Shown in pieces: positions 43,004 through 51,790 of a stretch of 64,000 nucleotides of DNA. Position 1 is the first letter of the stretch; every line of letters begins with the position of its first letter. Under the pieces are notes generated by a model, which made no database searches, was not told the origin of the DNA, and saw only the letters and a program-made list of their open reading frames with translations. This DNA is from Lentisphaeria bacterium (GTDB lineage: Bacteria; Verrucomicrobiota; Lentisphaeria; Victivallales; Victivallaceae), in the NCBI GenBank assembly GCA_017462015.1, contig JAFTRX010000071.1:78560-142559 (forward strand), written 5' to 3'. Made by a program: the position numbers and the translations under genes.

Positions 43004-43774
43004 ATGGAATTGACCCGGCGTGAAAAAAGCCTTGTCAAAGCCCTGGCAACCCGGAATGGCCGCCGCCGTTCCGGGTGTTGCCGTTGTGAAGGGGTAAGAG
43101 CAGTACGGGAGCTGCTGGATAATTATCCGGAGCTGGTCAAATTCACCGTTGCAACTGAACGGGGACTTGAAGCATTGCCGGGGACGGCTCCTGCTGAATT
43201 GCGTATCGTAAGCGTTCGGGAGTTCGATGAACTTGCCGACACAGTCAATTCTCAGGGAATACTCACTGTTGCCGCGATTCCCCCGGATGCCGACGACCGG
43301 GCGGAAGGGGATTTTATCCTCGCCCTGGATCAGTTGGGCGACCCGGGAAATTTCGGAACCATCGCCCGGACGTTCCGGGCCGCAGGCGGCAGGGAGATGT
43401 GGTACACCAAAGGTTCTATCGACCCGTGGGGAGATAAAGCTATCCGTGCCGGAATGGGCGCGCAGTTCGGTTTGAAAATGCGCCGTTTTGAAACGTTGGA
43501 GGATTTGGCAAAACGTGCCGCCGCTGACGGATTCACCAGGTTTTTTATAGCAGACCCCCATCAAGGGGAGAGCTGTTTCAAGTGTGAAGGGTTGTTCTCC
43601 CGTTCTGTCATCGTCATCGGCGGGGAACCCAATGGAGTATTGGGCGTTTGCCCGGATGCGGGCAGGGTGATCATCCCGATGCCCGGAGACTATGAATCGT
43701 TGAATGCCGCACAGGCGGCGACAATTATAATCTTTGAATCAGTACGGCGGAAACTTGAAGCCGCCGGTAAGTAA
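43004..43774 (+). CDS. SpoU/TrmH-family RNA 2'-O-methyltransferase
   Basis: 256 residues. A short N-terminal substrate-binding region (residues 1-100) is followed by the SPOUT knot: ALDQLGDPGNFGTIARTFRAAGG (motif 1, with Asn and Arg), IVIGGEPNGV (motif 2) and IIPMPGDYESLNAAQAATIIIFE (motif 3, with SLN). It methylates ribose in rRNA or tRNA using S-adenosylmethionine. The N-terminal part is Cys- and Arg-rich (RRRSGCCRCEG), which is unusual. The ATG at 43004 is preceded by AAGG. The exact RNA target is not predictable. Confidence 0.88.
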   Translation: MELTRREKSLVKALATRNGRRRSGCCRCEGVRAVRELLDNYPELVKFTVATERGLEALPGTAPAELRIVSVREFDELADTVNSQGILTVAAIPPDADDRAEGDFILALDQLGDPGNFGTIARTFRAAGGREMWYTKGSIDPWGDKAIRAGMGAQFGLKMRRFETLEDLAKRAAADGFTRFFIADPHQGESCFKCEGLFSRSVIVIGGEPNGVLGVCPDAGRVIIPMPGDYESLNAAQAATIIIFESVRRKLEAAGK

Positions 43775-43788
43775 TATTGGCATAACTC

Positions 43789-44883
43789 ATGAGTAACTGG
43801 CTTGTTTTTTACGCGGCATCATTCTGTGCCGGATGTTCTCTTTGCATGATAATGACACCGGTATTCCGGATAATCGCGGCTAAAACCGGTTTTATGGATG
43901 TTCCGCAGAACAACCACAAAGGTCACGGGAAAGCCACGCCTCTCCTCGGCGGTGCGGCAATGTTTGTTTCCTGGCTGGCGGTGTTGGCAGCAGGAATACT
44001 CTTTTTGCTTTATGCGATCAGTAAAAATTGGTTTTTCAGCAATTACATCACCCGCGGCGGAGTGCTGAGTGCATCATCGGAGTTGATGTGGCTGATCGTT
44101 GCCGCAACGGGAGCAGTGATACTGGGGCTTGTCGACGACAAGTACGCACTCTCTGCCGGAGTCAAGTTCGGCGGTCAGTTCATCATCGCGCTGGCAGCAG
44201 TACTGCTGGGCGGAGTCAAGGTGACACTTTTCATCAATAACGCTACTCTGGCATCGGCAATCAGCGTGTTCTGGGTCATGTTGATGATGAACTCCATAAA
44301 CTTCTTTGACAATATGGATGGACTCGCCGCCGGAACGATAGCGATCGCATCCGGGTTGTTTGCCGTTATTGCGGCGCTGAACAACCAATATTTCATGGCG
44401 CTCTTTTCGGCGTTGAATTGCGGCGTCTGCTGTGGATTCTGGTTTTACAACGCCGCTCCGGCAACGATTTTTATGGGAGATTCCGGAAGCCATTTTATCG
44501 GATTGCTGGCGGCAGTGATGGCAGCTAAAGTCACCTGTTTTGACTCCGGATATTCACTTTCCCGTTTTCCGGTGCTGATTCCGGCGCTGATACTGGCATT
44601 GCCGTTGTTTGATACGTTGATGGTGGTGATAATCCGCACCTGCAATAAAAAACCGTTCTGGATCGGTGACCACAACCATATTTCACACCGCTTTGTCAAA
44701 ATGGGATTGAGCCGCCCGCAGGCGGTATTGCTGGTTCACCTGACCGCATTGGCGATTGGAGTTACGGCATTGCCGATATACTGGGGTGATTTCCGGACGG
44801 CAACGGTGCTGATCGTACAGTGCATGCTGATCTTGGGGATAATCACCATATTGCAGATTGCCGCCGCCAAGACTAAGGATTGA
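43789..44883 (+). CDS. WecA/MraY-family undecaprenyl-phosphate sugar-1-phosphate transferase
   Basis: 364 residues, about eleven membrane segments. Conserved motifs are TPLLGGAAMF near residue 43, LGLVDDKYALSAGVKFGGQ (DD pair) near 110, MNSINFFDNMDGLAAG near 165, FMGDSGSHFIG near 225 and GDHNHISHR near 293 (the His-rich UDP-sugar motif). The family transfers a sugar phosphate from a UDP-sugar to undecaprenyl phosphate, starting lipid-linked glycan assembly. It is closer to WecA/TagO than to MraY because of the HNHISHR motif. Convergent overlap of 11 bp with the GGQ protein gene downstream. Confidence 0.9.
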   Translation: MSNWLVFYAASFCAGCSLCMIMTPVFRIIAAKTGFMDVPQNNHKGHGKATPLLGGAAMFVSWLAVLAAGILFLLYAISKNWFFSNYITRGGVLSASSELMWLIVAATGAVILGLVDDKYALSAGVKFGGQFIIALAAVLLGGVKVTLFINNATLASAISVFWVMLMMNSINFFDNMDGLAAGTIAIASGLFAVIAALNNQYFMALFSALNCGVCCGFWFYNAAPATIFMGDSGSHFIGLLAAVMAAKVTCFDSGYSLSRFPVLIPALILALPLFDTLMVVIIRTCNKKPFWIGDHNHISHRFVKMGLSRPQAVLLVHLTALAIGVTALPIYWGDFRTATVLIVQCMLILGIITILQIAAAKTKD

Positions 44884-45352
44884 GTTTAGGTAATCCCAAC
44901 GCGGCGCGCTGGCGGCAAAACTCCTGATAGAGCAGGGGATCACGGAACAGCTTTTTCAACAGTTTACTGCCGGATATGCCGCAAATTTCCGCACTGCGCT
45001 TGTGGTCAAAGGCATTGGCATGGAGAACGTCAAAAAGTTGTGCCGCAAAAAGAGGATAATCAAACGCCTCCATTGAACACTCGATACGTTCCGGCGGCAC
45101 GGGAGCGGAAGCACGCATATTGAGCGCGATCAAAAGTTTCAGTTTTCTTACCGCATTACTGCGGTTGCGGTGCTGACTGCGTTCTGAGCAATCTTCCGCG
45201 CGCAGTTCCGTTCCGTTGAGCAGAACCCGGACGGCGCTTGAAGTTTTGTTGCGGTGCTGACCACCGGCACCGGAGGCTTTGAAAAACTCCAGAGTGCAGT
45301 GGCGCAAAAATTCATCTTCCGGCAATGAGAGCAATATATTCCGTTCAATCAT
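44873..45352 (-). CDS. Release-factor-like protein with GGQ motif
   Basis: 159 residues. The motif ASGAGGQHRNKTSSAVRV near residue 27 is the catalytic GGQ loop of class I release factors and ArfB-type peptidyl-tRNA hydrolases. SERSQHRNRSNAVRKL follows. The codon-recognition domains of RF1/RF2 are absent. Unlike ArfB, it lacks a lysine-rich tail and instead has a 60-residue helical C-terminal region (FAAQLFDVLHANAFDHKR and so on). It is probably a ribosome-rescue or related hydrolase. Convergent with the WecA-like gene. Confidence 0.75.
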   Translation of the reverse strand: MIERNILLSLPEDEFLRHCTLEFFKASGAGGQHRNKTSSAVRVLLNGTELRAEDCSERSQHRNRSNAVRKLKLLIALNMRASAPVPPERIECSMEAFDYPLFAAQLFDVLHANAFDHKRSAEICGISGSKLLKKLFRDPLLYQEFCRQRAALGLPKLNP

Positions 45353-45378
45353 CTTCAGTAAAAATATATGGTTTATAC

Positions 45379-45407
45379 TTGAAAAATCGTACTGGTGAAA
45401 ATATATT
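45379..45407 (+). promoter_or_regulatory. Promoter for the SDR-flavoprotein operon
   Basis: TTGAAA (45379-45384), 17 bp, TATATT (45402-45407). An ATG at 45408 touches the -10 box and cannot be the start. The leader to 45465 is about 45 nt. Confidence 0.6.
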
Positions 45408-45464
45408 ATGTTAAGAATGATATTTCAAGTAAAAAAAGCGATATTTCTTCGGAGAATACAGCAA

Positions 45465-46220
45465 ATGAATAAATGCGCAGTTATCACCGGTGCCAGCCGC
45501 GGTATCGGTGCCGGTATAGCAGAAAAACTTGCACAGGAAAAGTTCAACCTTGCCCTCTGTGCCCGGCAGGAACAGAGTGTCGGAGACCTTCAGTGCGCGG
45601 AACTGGAAGCCAAATATGGAATAAAGGCGGCGTATTTCCGGTGTGATATATCTGATTCCGATGCGCGCAAAAAAACTTGCGCGGCGATAATAGAACGTTT
45701 CGGCAAGGTGGATCTGCTGGTCAACAACGCCGGTGTCGCGCCGAAAGTCCGGGCGGATATTCTGGAAATGACCGAAGCAAGTTACGACTTTGTCATGGAT
45801 ATAAATCTGAAGGGAAGTTTCTTCTTCACTCAGCTTTTTGCCAGACATTTTGCGGACCAGCGCAGTGGAACCATTGTCAATATCGGCAGTTGTTCCGCTA
45901 CCGTCGCCAGCGTCAGCCGGGGTGAGTATTGCATGGCAAAAGCCGGTGTCGGCATGGCAACCAAACTCTGGGCGGTACGCATGGCTGAATTTGGAGTCAA
46001 TGTTTACGAGATCCGTCCGGGTATCATCGAAACCGACATGACCAGTACGGTAAAGGGAAAATATGATAAATTGATCTCCGAAGGATTGACTTTGCAGCCG
46101 CGCTGGGGGTATCCGGAGGACATTGCCAAAGTGGTTGCCTCTCTGGCACGCGGTGATTTTGCCTATTCCACCGGGCAGGTCATCAACATTGACGGTGGAA
46201 TGAATATCCAAAAATTGTAA
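45465..46220 (+). CDS. Short-chain dehydrogenase/reductase
   Basis: 251 residues. The N-terminal VITGASRGIG is the cofactor loop (TGxxxGIG). NNAG sits near residue 87, Ser is in NIGSCSA near 144, and YCMAKAG contains the catalytic Tyr and Lys near 157. INIDGGMNIQ is the usual SDR C-terminal pattern. It reduces ketones or oxidises alcohols with NAD(P)H. The start uses GGAG at 45451-45454; the upstream ATG at 45408 overlaps the promoter. It is the first gene of a unit with a membrane-associated protein, a flavoprotein, an OYE-like reductase and a symporter. Confidence 0.88.
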   Translation: MNKCAVITGASRGIGAGIAEKLAQEKFNLALCARQEQSVGDLQCAELEAKYGIKAAYFRCDISDSDARKKTCAAIIERFGKVDLLVNNAGVAPKVRADILEMTEASYDFVMDINLKGSFFFTQLFARHFADQRSGTIVNIGSCSATVASVSRGEYCMAKAGVGMATKLWAVRMAEFGVNVYEIRPGIIETDMTSTVKGKYDKLISEGLTLQPRWGYPEDIAKVVASLARGDFAYSTGQVINIDGGMNIQKL

Positions 46221-46224
46221 TACA

Positions 46225-46857
46225 ATGAGTGGAAAAAAACGCAAACGGGTCATTGCCGTAATCTTTTCTGCTGTTGCAGCAGTTTATTTGACATACACCG
46301 CGCAAACGGTGCCGGTCAAAGAGGATTTCCGCGCCCGTGAGGTTTATATTCCGCCGCAGACAAACGGCTTTACGCCGATACAGTTGACCGGAACTCCGCG
46401 TTTGCTCGGAGGGGTGTTCGACTCCAACACTCCCGTGTATGGCATGTCGCTTGGCGGCATGGTGCATCAAAAGGAGATCAACGGCTTGAGTATAGCCGGC
46501 ATCCATGCTTTTACCAAAAAGAAAAGCGGATTGAGTTTTTCGTTCATGGATGTGTGCAATGAGTCGCGCGGCGTATCTTTCTGTGCCGTCGGCGGCGCTG
46601 AACGCAATTATGGTCTTGCCGCCGGATTGTGGAATCTTGCCGAACATAATGCCGGAATGCAGTTGGGAATCATAAATGAGGTCAAGCCGGAAGCGCTGAT
46701 CGAAAACAATCTCAATTACGACACCAAACCGGAAGGGTTCGGAGTACAGGCGGGCGTTATCAATTATTCCGAAGGGAAGGGGGTTCAGTTCGGTTTATGG
46801 AACACCAACCCCAACGCCTGGCTGAAACACTTTCCGCTGATAAATTTTGCTTTTTAA
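46225..46857 (+). CDS. Surface-repeat protein (LA_2272-like)
   Basis: 210 residues. A basic start and one hydrophobic segment (about 9-26) form a signal anchor or signal peptide. The body contains glycine-spaced beta repeats: MSLGGMVHQKEINGLSIAGIH, YGLAAGLWNLAEHNAGMQLG, GFGVQAGVIN and GVQFGLWNTN. This periodicity matches the LA_2272 surface repeat family. The role is unknown. It lies 4 bp after the SDR gene and 24 bp before a flavoprotein gene, so it belongs to the same transcript. Confidence 0.6.
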   Translation: MSGKKRKRVIAVIFSAVAAVYLTYTAQTVPVKEDFRAREVYIPPQTNGFTPIQLTGTPRLLGGVFDSNTPVYGMSLGGMVHQKEINGLSIAGIHAFTKKKSGLSFSFMDVCNESRGVSFCAVGGAERNYGLAAGLWNLAEHNAGMQLGIINEVKPEALIENNLNYDTKPEGFGVQAGVINYSEGKGVQFGLWNTNPNAWLKHFPLINFAF

Positions 46858-46881
46858 TATTTTTGTATGCAAGGGTACACC

Positions 46882-48753
46882 ATGTTCAAAGTCAATACTT
46901 TAATAATCGGTTCCGGTGCCGCCGGATTGGCCGCAGCGCTGCGGTTGAGTCAGGAGGGTGAACGCGACATATTGCTTTTATCAGAAGGATTGTCCAGAGG
47001 GACATCCATCAACACCGGAAGCGATAAACAAACTTACTATAAACAGGGTGTTTACGGAACTGAACCGGATTCCCCCGCTCTGCTGGCGCAAACGCTGTTT
47101 GACGGCGGCTCCGTCCACGGAGATGTGGCGCTGGTGGAGGCGACCCTTTCGTTGCGGTGCTTTATGAACCTTGCCAACCTCGGAGTACCGTTCCCTGCTG
47201 ATGAATACGGTCAGTATATCGGGTACAAAACCGACCATGACCCCAAACGCCGTGCGACCAGTTGCGGGCCGTATACTTCCAAAGAGATGTGTCTGTCACT
47301 GATCAAAGCGGTAAAAGCTGCCGGAGTTGAAATATGGGAAAACCGTACCGCAGGCGAACTCGTGTGCTGTGATGACCGTGTTGCCGGTGCCGTCGCGTTC
47401 AACAGCGACACCGGAAAACTGGAAACTGTACTTGCGGAAAATGTAGTCTTTGCCACCGGCGGCCCCGGCGGGTTGTACGCGCAAAGCGTTTATCCGTGCG
47501 GCCACTCCGGCGCAATCGGGCTGGCATTGGAAAAAGGTGCCATTGCGCAGAATCTGCCGGAATCGCAGTTCGGCATGGCATCAATAAAATTCCGCTGGAA
47601 TGTTTCCGGAACTTACATGCAGGTACTGCCCCGCTTTGTGTCAACTGCCGCCGATGGCAGTGATGAAAGAGAGTTTCTCCGGGAACATTTTCAAAACGAC
47701 ACCGGCAGAATGAACTCCATGGTCTTTTTGAAGGGCTATCAGTGGCCGTTTGATGTGCGTAAAGCGGAAAACGGTTCATCCATTATCGACTTGCTGGTGC
47801 ATCATGAAACTGCAGTCCGGAAACGGCGGGTCTTTCTGGATTACCGTTCCAATCCGGAAGGCTTGGATTTTGCCGCCTTGTCGGAAGAAGCGTACACCTA
47901 TCTGGAACGCTCCGGGGCGCTCTTTGGAACGCCGTTGGAACGGTTGGAAAAGATGAATCCCGGAGCCATAGCGCTTTACGCCGATCATAACATTGACCTG
48001 AGGTGCGAAATGCTGGAGATCGCCGTGTGCGCACAACACAATAACGGTGGTTTGACCGGAAATATCTGGTATGAATCTCCGACATTGAAAAATCTGTTTC
48101 CCATCGGAGAGGTCAACGGTTCTCATGGAGTCACCCGTCCGGGCGGCTCTGCACTCAATGCCGGTCAGGTTGGAGCGTTCCGGGCGGCGGAATTTATCGC
48201 CCGTTCCGGACGGAAGAGCTGTTTTGATCCCAAACGTGCCGAAGAGACCGCTCAGAAAGTTCAAGCACATCTGGAAAAATTTCTTTCCGGCAATAGAGAT
48301 GTCCACGCCGACAGAAAAGAGTTTCAAAACCGCATGACCTTGTGCGCCGGTCACTTGCGGGAGTATGCGGCGGTCAAAGAAGCTGTAAAAGAGGCAAAAG
48401 CGCTCTTTACCGCCATCGAAGCTGGCGGTTATCCGGCAAAATATGCGCCGCAAGCGCTGATGAACCGCCAGTTGGCTTTTGCCCACTGGGGATATTTGTC
48501 CGCCATCGCATTTCAAATCGCCTCCGGAACCGGTTCACGCGGTTCGGCGGCGGTACTGGATGACGGAGGAAATATTATTCCGGAAAACGACACCTTCCGG
48601 AAACAGATTTTGGAAACGCGCTTTTCTGATGGCGACTTTTCCCACCATTGGATACCGTGCCGTCCGCTGCCGGTGACCGATGGCTGGTTTGAAAATGTCT
48701 GGGCAGATTACCGCAGTGGAAATGTTTATCAAAATTCAGCAGGAGAACAATGA
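46882..48753 (+). CDS. FAD-binding flavoprotein of the SdhA/FrdA superfamily
   Basis: 623 residues. LIIGSGAAGLAAALRL at the N-terminus is the FAD Rossmann loop, and NVVFATGGPGGLYAQS, near residue 195, is the conserved second FAD motif. PIGEVNGSHGVTRPGGSALNAGQVGAFRAAEF, near residue 415, is the FAD-binding end of this superfamily (fumarate reductase, L-aspartate oxidase, adenylylsulfate reductase). The middle is the capping domain. No haem or Fe-S partner gene is adjacent and there is no signal peptide. The ATG at 46882 follows AAGGG by 6 bp and is preferred to 46867. The stop overlaps the next start by 4 bp. Confidence 0.85.
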   Translation: MFKVNTLIIGSGAAGLAAALRLSQEGERDILLLSEGLSRGTSINTGSDKQTYYKQGVYGTEPDSPALLAQTLFDGGSVHGDVALVEATLSLRCFMNLANLGVPFPADEYGQYIGYKTDHDPKRRATSCGPYTSKEMCLSLIKAVKAAGVEIWENRTAGELVCCDDRVAGAVAFNSDTGKLETVLAENVVFATGGPGGLYAQSVYPCGHSGAIGLALEKGAIAQNLPESQFGMASIKFRWNVSGTYMQVLPRFVSTAADGSDEREFLREHFQNDTGRMNSMVFLKGYQWPFDVRKAENGSSIIDLLVHHETAVRKRRVFLDYRSNPEGLDFAALSEEAYTYLERSGALFGTPLERLEKMNPGAIALYADHNIDLRCEMLEIAVCAQHNNGGLTGNIWYESPTLKNLFPIGEVNGSHGVTRPGGSALNAGQVGAFRAAEFIARSGRKSCFDPKRAEETAQKVQAHLEKFLSGNRDVHADRKEFQNRMTLCAGHLREYAAVKEAVKEAKALFTAIEAGGYPAKYAPQALMNRQLAFAHWGYLSAIAFQIASGTGSRGSAAVLDDGGNIIPENDTFRKQILETRFSDGDFSHHWIPCRPLPVTDGWFENVWADYRSGNVYQNSAGEQ

Positions 48754-50225
48754 TTATGGCTGATTACCCGAGAATACCGTCATTTAAAACCGCCGCCGAT
48801 TTCCGCGCGCATTTAAATGAATTGAAGTTGGACATCGATTTGGATGAAGAGATTCTTGATGCATCTTCGTCTCCGCTTGCGCAAAGTTGCCAGTGCTACG
48901 GGAAAACCGTAGGCAACCGGTGGGCGATACTGCCGATGGAAGGATGGGATTGCCTGCCCGATGGTTCGCCCAGTGAACTTACCCGGCGCCGGTGGATGAA
49001 CTTTGCTGAATCCGGAGCCAAACTGCTCTTTGGCTGTGAAGCGTGCGCCGTCACGTTGACCGGCAAGAGCAACACCCGGCAGATGATGATGACCCGCGAT
49101 AATCTCCCGGCATTCAAAAAACTTTATCAGGACATGATTTCTGCCCATGCCGCAAAATTCGGCACCGCCGATGACTTGCTTATCGGCTTGCAGCTGACCC
49201 ACTCCGGTCGGTACAGCCATCCGTTTGACGATGCCAAACTGGAATCGGTCACCGCGTATTCCCATCCGTTGCTGGATGAAAAATTCCATTCAAGCAAAGA
49301 CAATGTGGTAAGCGATGCGGAAGTGGAACGGATCATCGACTGCTTTGTCGAGTCAGCAAAACTTGCCCGGGATGCCGGATTTGATTTTGTCGATGTAAAA
49401 ATGGCACACGGCTATCTCGGTCACGAGTTCCTCAGCGCCTTTGACCGTCCGGGAAAATTCGGCGGCGACTTTGAAAACCGCACCCGCTTTTTCCGGGAAA
49501 TCGTGGAACGCATCCGGACCGAAGTGCCGCAAATCGCTGTGGCGACACGGATATCGCTCTTTGACTGCCTGCCCTTTGAACCCGGTCCCGGACATGTCGG
49601 TATCCCGATGGAACGCAACGGCATCGGTGTCGGCAACTACCGTTACGCTTTCGGCGGAGACGGTACCGGTCTGGGGTATGATTTGACTGAAACAATCAAA
49701 CTTATAGAAATGGCGCAGGATCTGGGAATTGAACTCATCTGTACCACGGCGTGCAGTCCATATTACAATCCGCATTTTCAGCGTCCGGCATATTATCCGG
49801 TTTCCGACGGTTATCTGCCGCCGGAGGAACCGATCATCGGTGCGGCGCGGCAGCTCCGCGCGGTGGCGGAGGTAAAAGCTCACTTTGCAAAGAGCAAAAT
49901 GCGTTTTATCACCTCCGGCTGCACTTGTTTGCAGGAATATTTTGTTCAGGTCATGCAAAAGCAGATCCGGGATGGAAAAGCGGACTTTGCCGGATACGGC
50001 AGACTCGTACTCTCTTACCCGGATATTCCGGCCGTGACACTCGCCGGTAAAACGCCTGATCCGCGCCGGATTTGCCGAACTTTCGGCGATTGCACCACGG
50101 CACCGCGCAACGGTCTGGTTTCCGGTTGTTATCCTTTGGATTGTTTTTACAAACAGCATCCGTCATGTGCCGTTTTGAAAGAGTGCAAAGCGGCTCTTCG
50201 TGAAAGAATGGCAAAAAAACATTAA
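48750..50225 (+). CDS. NADH:flavin oxidoreductase / old yellow enzyme family protein
   Basis: 491 residues. A TIM barrel with ILPMEGWDC near the start, LQLTHSGRYSHP (the QLxHxGR flavin/substrate motif) near 148, FVDVKMAHGYLGHEFLS near 213, and RISLF near the middle. C-terminal cysteines lie in SGCTCLQEY, RICRTFGDCTTAPRNG and SGCYPLDC. The cysteine pattern resembles OYE-family enzymes that bind an Fe-S cluster, such as 2,4-dienoyl-CoA reductase or bile-acid BaiCD, but the usual CxxCxxxC spacing is not clear. It probably reduces an activated C=C bond. The start overlaps the flavoprotein stop. Confidence 0.82.
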   Translation: MIMADYPRIPSFKTAADFRAHLNELKLDIDLDEEILDASSSPLAQSCQCYGKTVGNRWAILPMEGWDCLPDGSPSELTRRRWMNFAESGAKLLFGCEACAVTLTGKSNTRQMMMTRDNLPAFKKLYQDMISAHAAKFGTADDLLIGLQLTHSGRYSHPFDDAKLESVTAYSHPLLDEKFHSSKDNVVSDAEVERIIDCFVESAKLARDAGFDFVDVKMAHGYLGHEFLSAFDRPGKFGGDFENRTRFFREIVERIRTEVPQIAVATRISLFDCLPFEPGPGHVGIPMERNGIGVGNYRYAFGGDGTGLGYDLTETIKLIEMAQDLGIELICTTACSPYYNPHFQRPAYYPVSDGYLPPEEPIIGAARQLRAVAEVKAHFAKSKMRFITSGCTCLQEYFVQVMQKQIRDGKADFAGYGRLVLSYPDIPAVTLAGKTPDPRRICRTFGDCTTAPRNGLVSGCYPLDCFYKQHPSCAVLKECKAALRERMAKKH

Positions 50226-50242
50226 AAAAGGTGTATATATAT

Positions 50243-51790
50243 ATGAGTTTGTTTTTTGCTGATTTGTCTGCCGGCAACGCGTTTAAGCTGCCGCCGAGCA
50301 CCTTGACGACACTCTGCATCGGCATGGTGCTTTACTGTGGAGTAATGCTGTTTATCGGATGGTGGTCAAGCCGCAAGGTGCAGGAAGTGCACGATTTCCT
50401 CGTGGCCGGACGGAGATTGCCGCTGTGGATGGCAACTGCAACGCTTCTGGCAACATGGTTCGGCGCAGGTTCCAGCATGGGAGTTGCGGCGACAGTGTAC
50501 AAAGACGGCATCAACGGTGTGCTTGCTGACCCGTTCGGCGCAGCATTGAGCTTGATTTTTGCCGGTATCTTCATCGTCGGTTTATTGCGTAAAAAAGGAT
50601 GCATGACCGTAACCGACATCATTGCCCGCCGTTACGGGGAGGGGGCAGGAATATATGCTTCGCTGTGGATGATTCCGGTTTATATCGGATGGCTGGGGGC
50701 CCAGCTTAAAGGATTGGGAACGATTCTCAATCTGCTGACCGGCATGAGTGTTACCACCGGAACCTGGATCGGTGCTGTCGTAGTGTTGTTCTACACTTGT
50801 GCCGGCGGCATGTGGGCGGTAACTCTCACCGATGTGGTGCAGGTAGGAATCATGATAATCGGTCTGCTTATCATCATGCCGGGGGCGGTGAATCTCTCCG
50901 GCGGAGCTGAAGCACTTATGGCATCGCTCTCCCCCCGGGATTTGAGTTTGCTTCCGCAGGATGTTGCCAACGCCAATGACGTGGTTTATTACATCGGCAG
51001 CTGGATAATAATGGGCCTGGGCTGTATGGTCGGTCAGGATCTTATCCAGAGATCGCTTTCCAGCCGCGATGATAAAATCGCGGTATCAAGTTCGATTATG
51101 TCCGGATTCTTTTATCTGCTGGTCGGAATTATTCCGATCACCATCGGTTTCTGCGCCAGACTGGTCTTCAAAAAGTATGGCATCGACGAAAATATCATGG
51201 GCGGCGACCTTGAAAACCAGGTGCTTCCCCGCATGGCGATGATAATTCTCGGAGATATCCATCCCATTTTGCTGACCATATTCCTGTCGGCATTGGTGGC
51301 GGCGATCATGAGCAGCGCCGACAGTTCGCTTCTGGCGGGAGCATCGCTTTTGTGCAACAATGTGCTGGAACCGTTCTCTCCGGGCTTTTTGAAACGACAC
51401 ATGCTCGGTGCGACCCGGATCACCACCGTGCTTCTTACAGTAATTGCACTTTATTTTGCCATAAATGTGGAAAGCATTTACGCACTGATGATAAACAGTT
51501 GGATATCTCAGTTGGTCGTGGTGTTCCTCCCGGTAATGATGGCGCTCTATCTGCCCCGCTCCAGCAAACAGGCGGCATGGGCAACGATGCTGGTCGGCAC
51601 TGCGGTTTGGCTGGGTTACACTTTCATCACCAGCTGCGGCAGCGGCATGACCTTTGTGCAGCTGCTGGACAGTGACCGCTTTGACCGGGCGATCACCTGC
51701 GGAGCGGTGTACGGTTTTGTCTGCGCCTTGCTGACCGCGATCTTCTGTTGCTGCGGAGAACGCATTTCCGCAAACTGCCAGGAGGAGTGA
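50243..51790 (+). CDS. Sodium:solute symporter (SSS family)
   Basis: 515 residues with about thirteen hydrophobic segments. VQEVHDFLVAGRRLPLWMATATLLATWFGAGSSMG is the typical SSS start (AGR followed by the Na+ site region). GCMTVTDIIARRYGEGAG, GGMWAVTLTDVVQVGIMI and AAIMSSADSSLLAGA (the Na+-binding Ser pair) follow. It imports an organic solute with Na+. It is directly downstream of the OYE-like gene and is the likely uptake system for that pathway's substrate; this is inference. The ATG at 50243 is chosen over a GTG at 50231. Confidence 0.92.
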   Translation: MSLFFADLSAGNAFKLPPSTLTTLCIGMVLYCGVMLFIGWWSSRKVQEVHDFLVAGRRLPLWMATATLLATWFGAGSSMGVAATVYKDGINGVLADPFGAALSLIFAGIFIVGLLRKKGCMTVTDIIARRYGEGAGIYASLWMIPVYIGWLGAQLKGLGTILNLLTGMSVTTGTWIGAVVVLFYTCAGGMWAVTLTDVVQVGIMIIGLLIIMPGAVNLSGGAEALMASLSPRDLSLLPQDVANANDVVYYIGSWIIMGLGCMVGQDLIQRSLSSRDDKIAVSSSIMSGFFYLLVGIIPITIGFCARLVFKKYGIDENIMGGDLENQVLPRMAMIILGDIHPILLTIFLSALVAAIMSSADSSLLAGASLLCNNVLEPFSPGFLKRHMLGATRITTVLLTVIALYFAINVESIYALMINSWISQLVVVFLPVMMALYLPRSSKQAAWATMLVGTAVWLGYTFITSCGSGMTFVQLLDSDRFDRAITCGAVYGFVCALLTAIFCCCGERISANCQEE

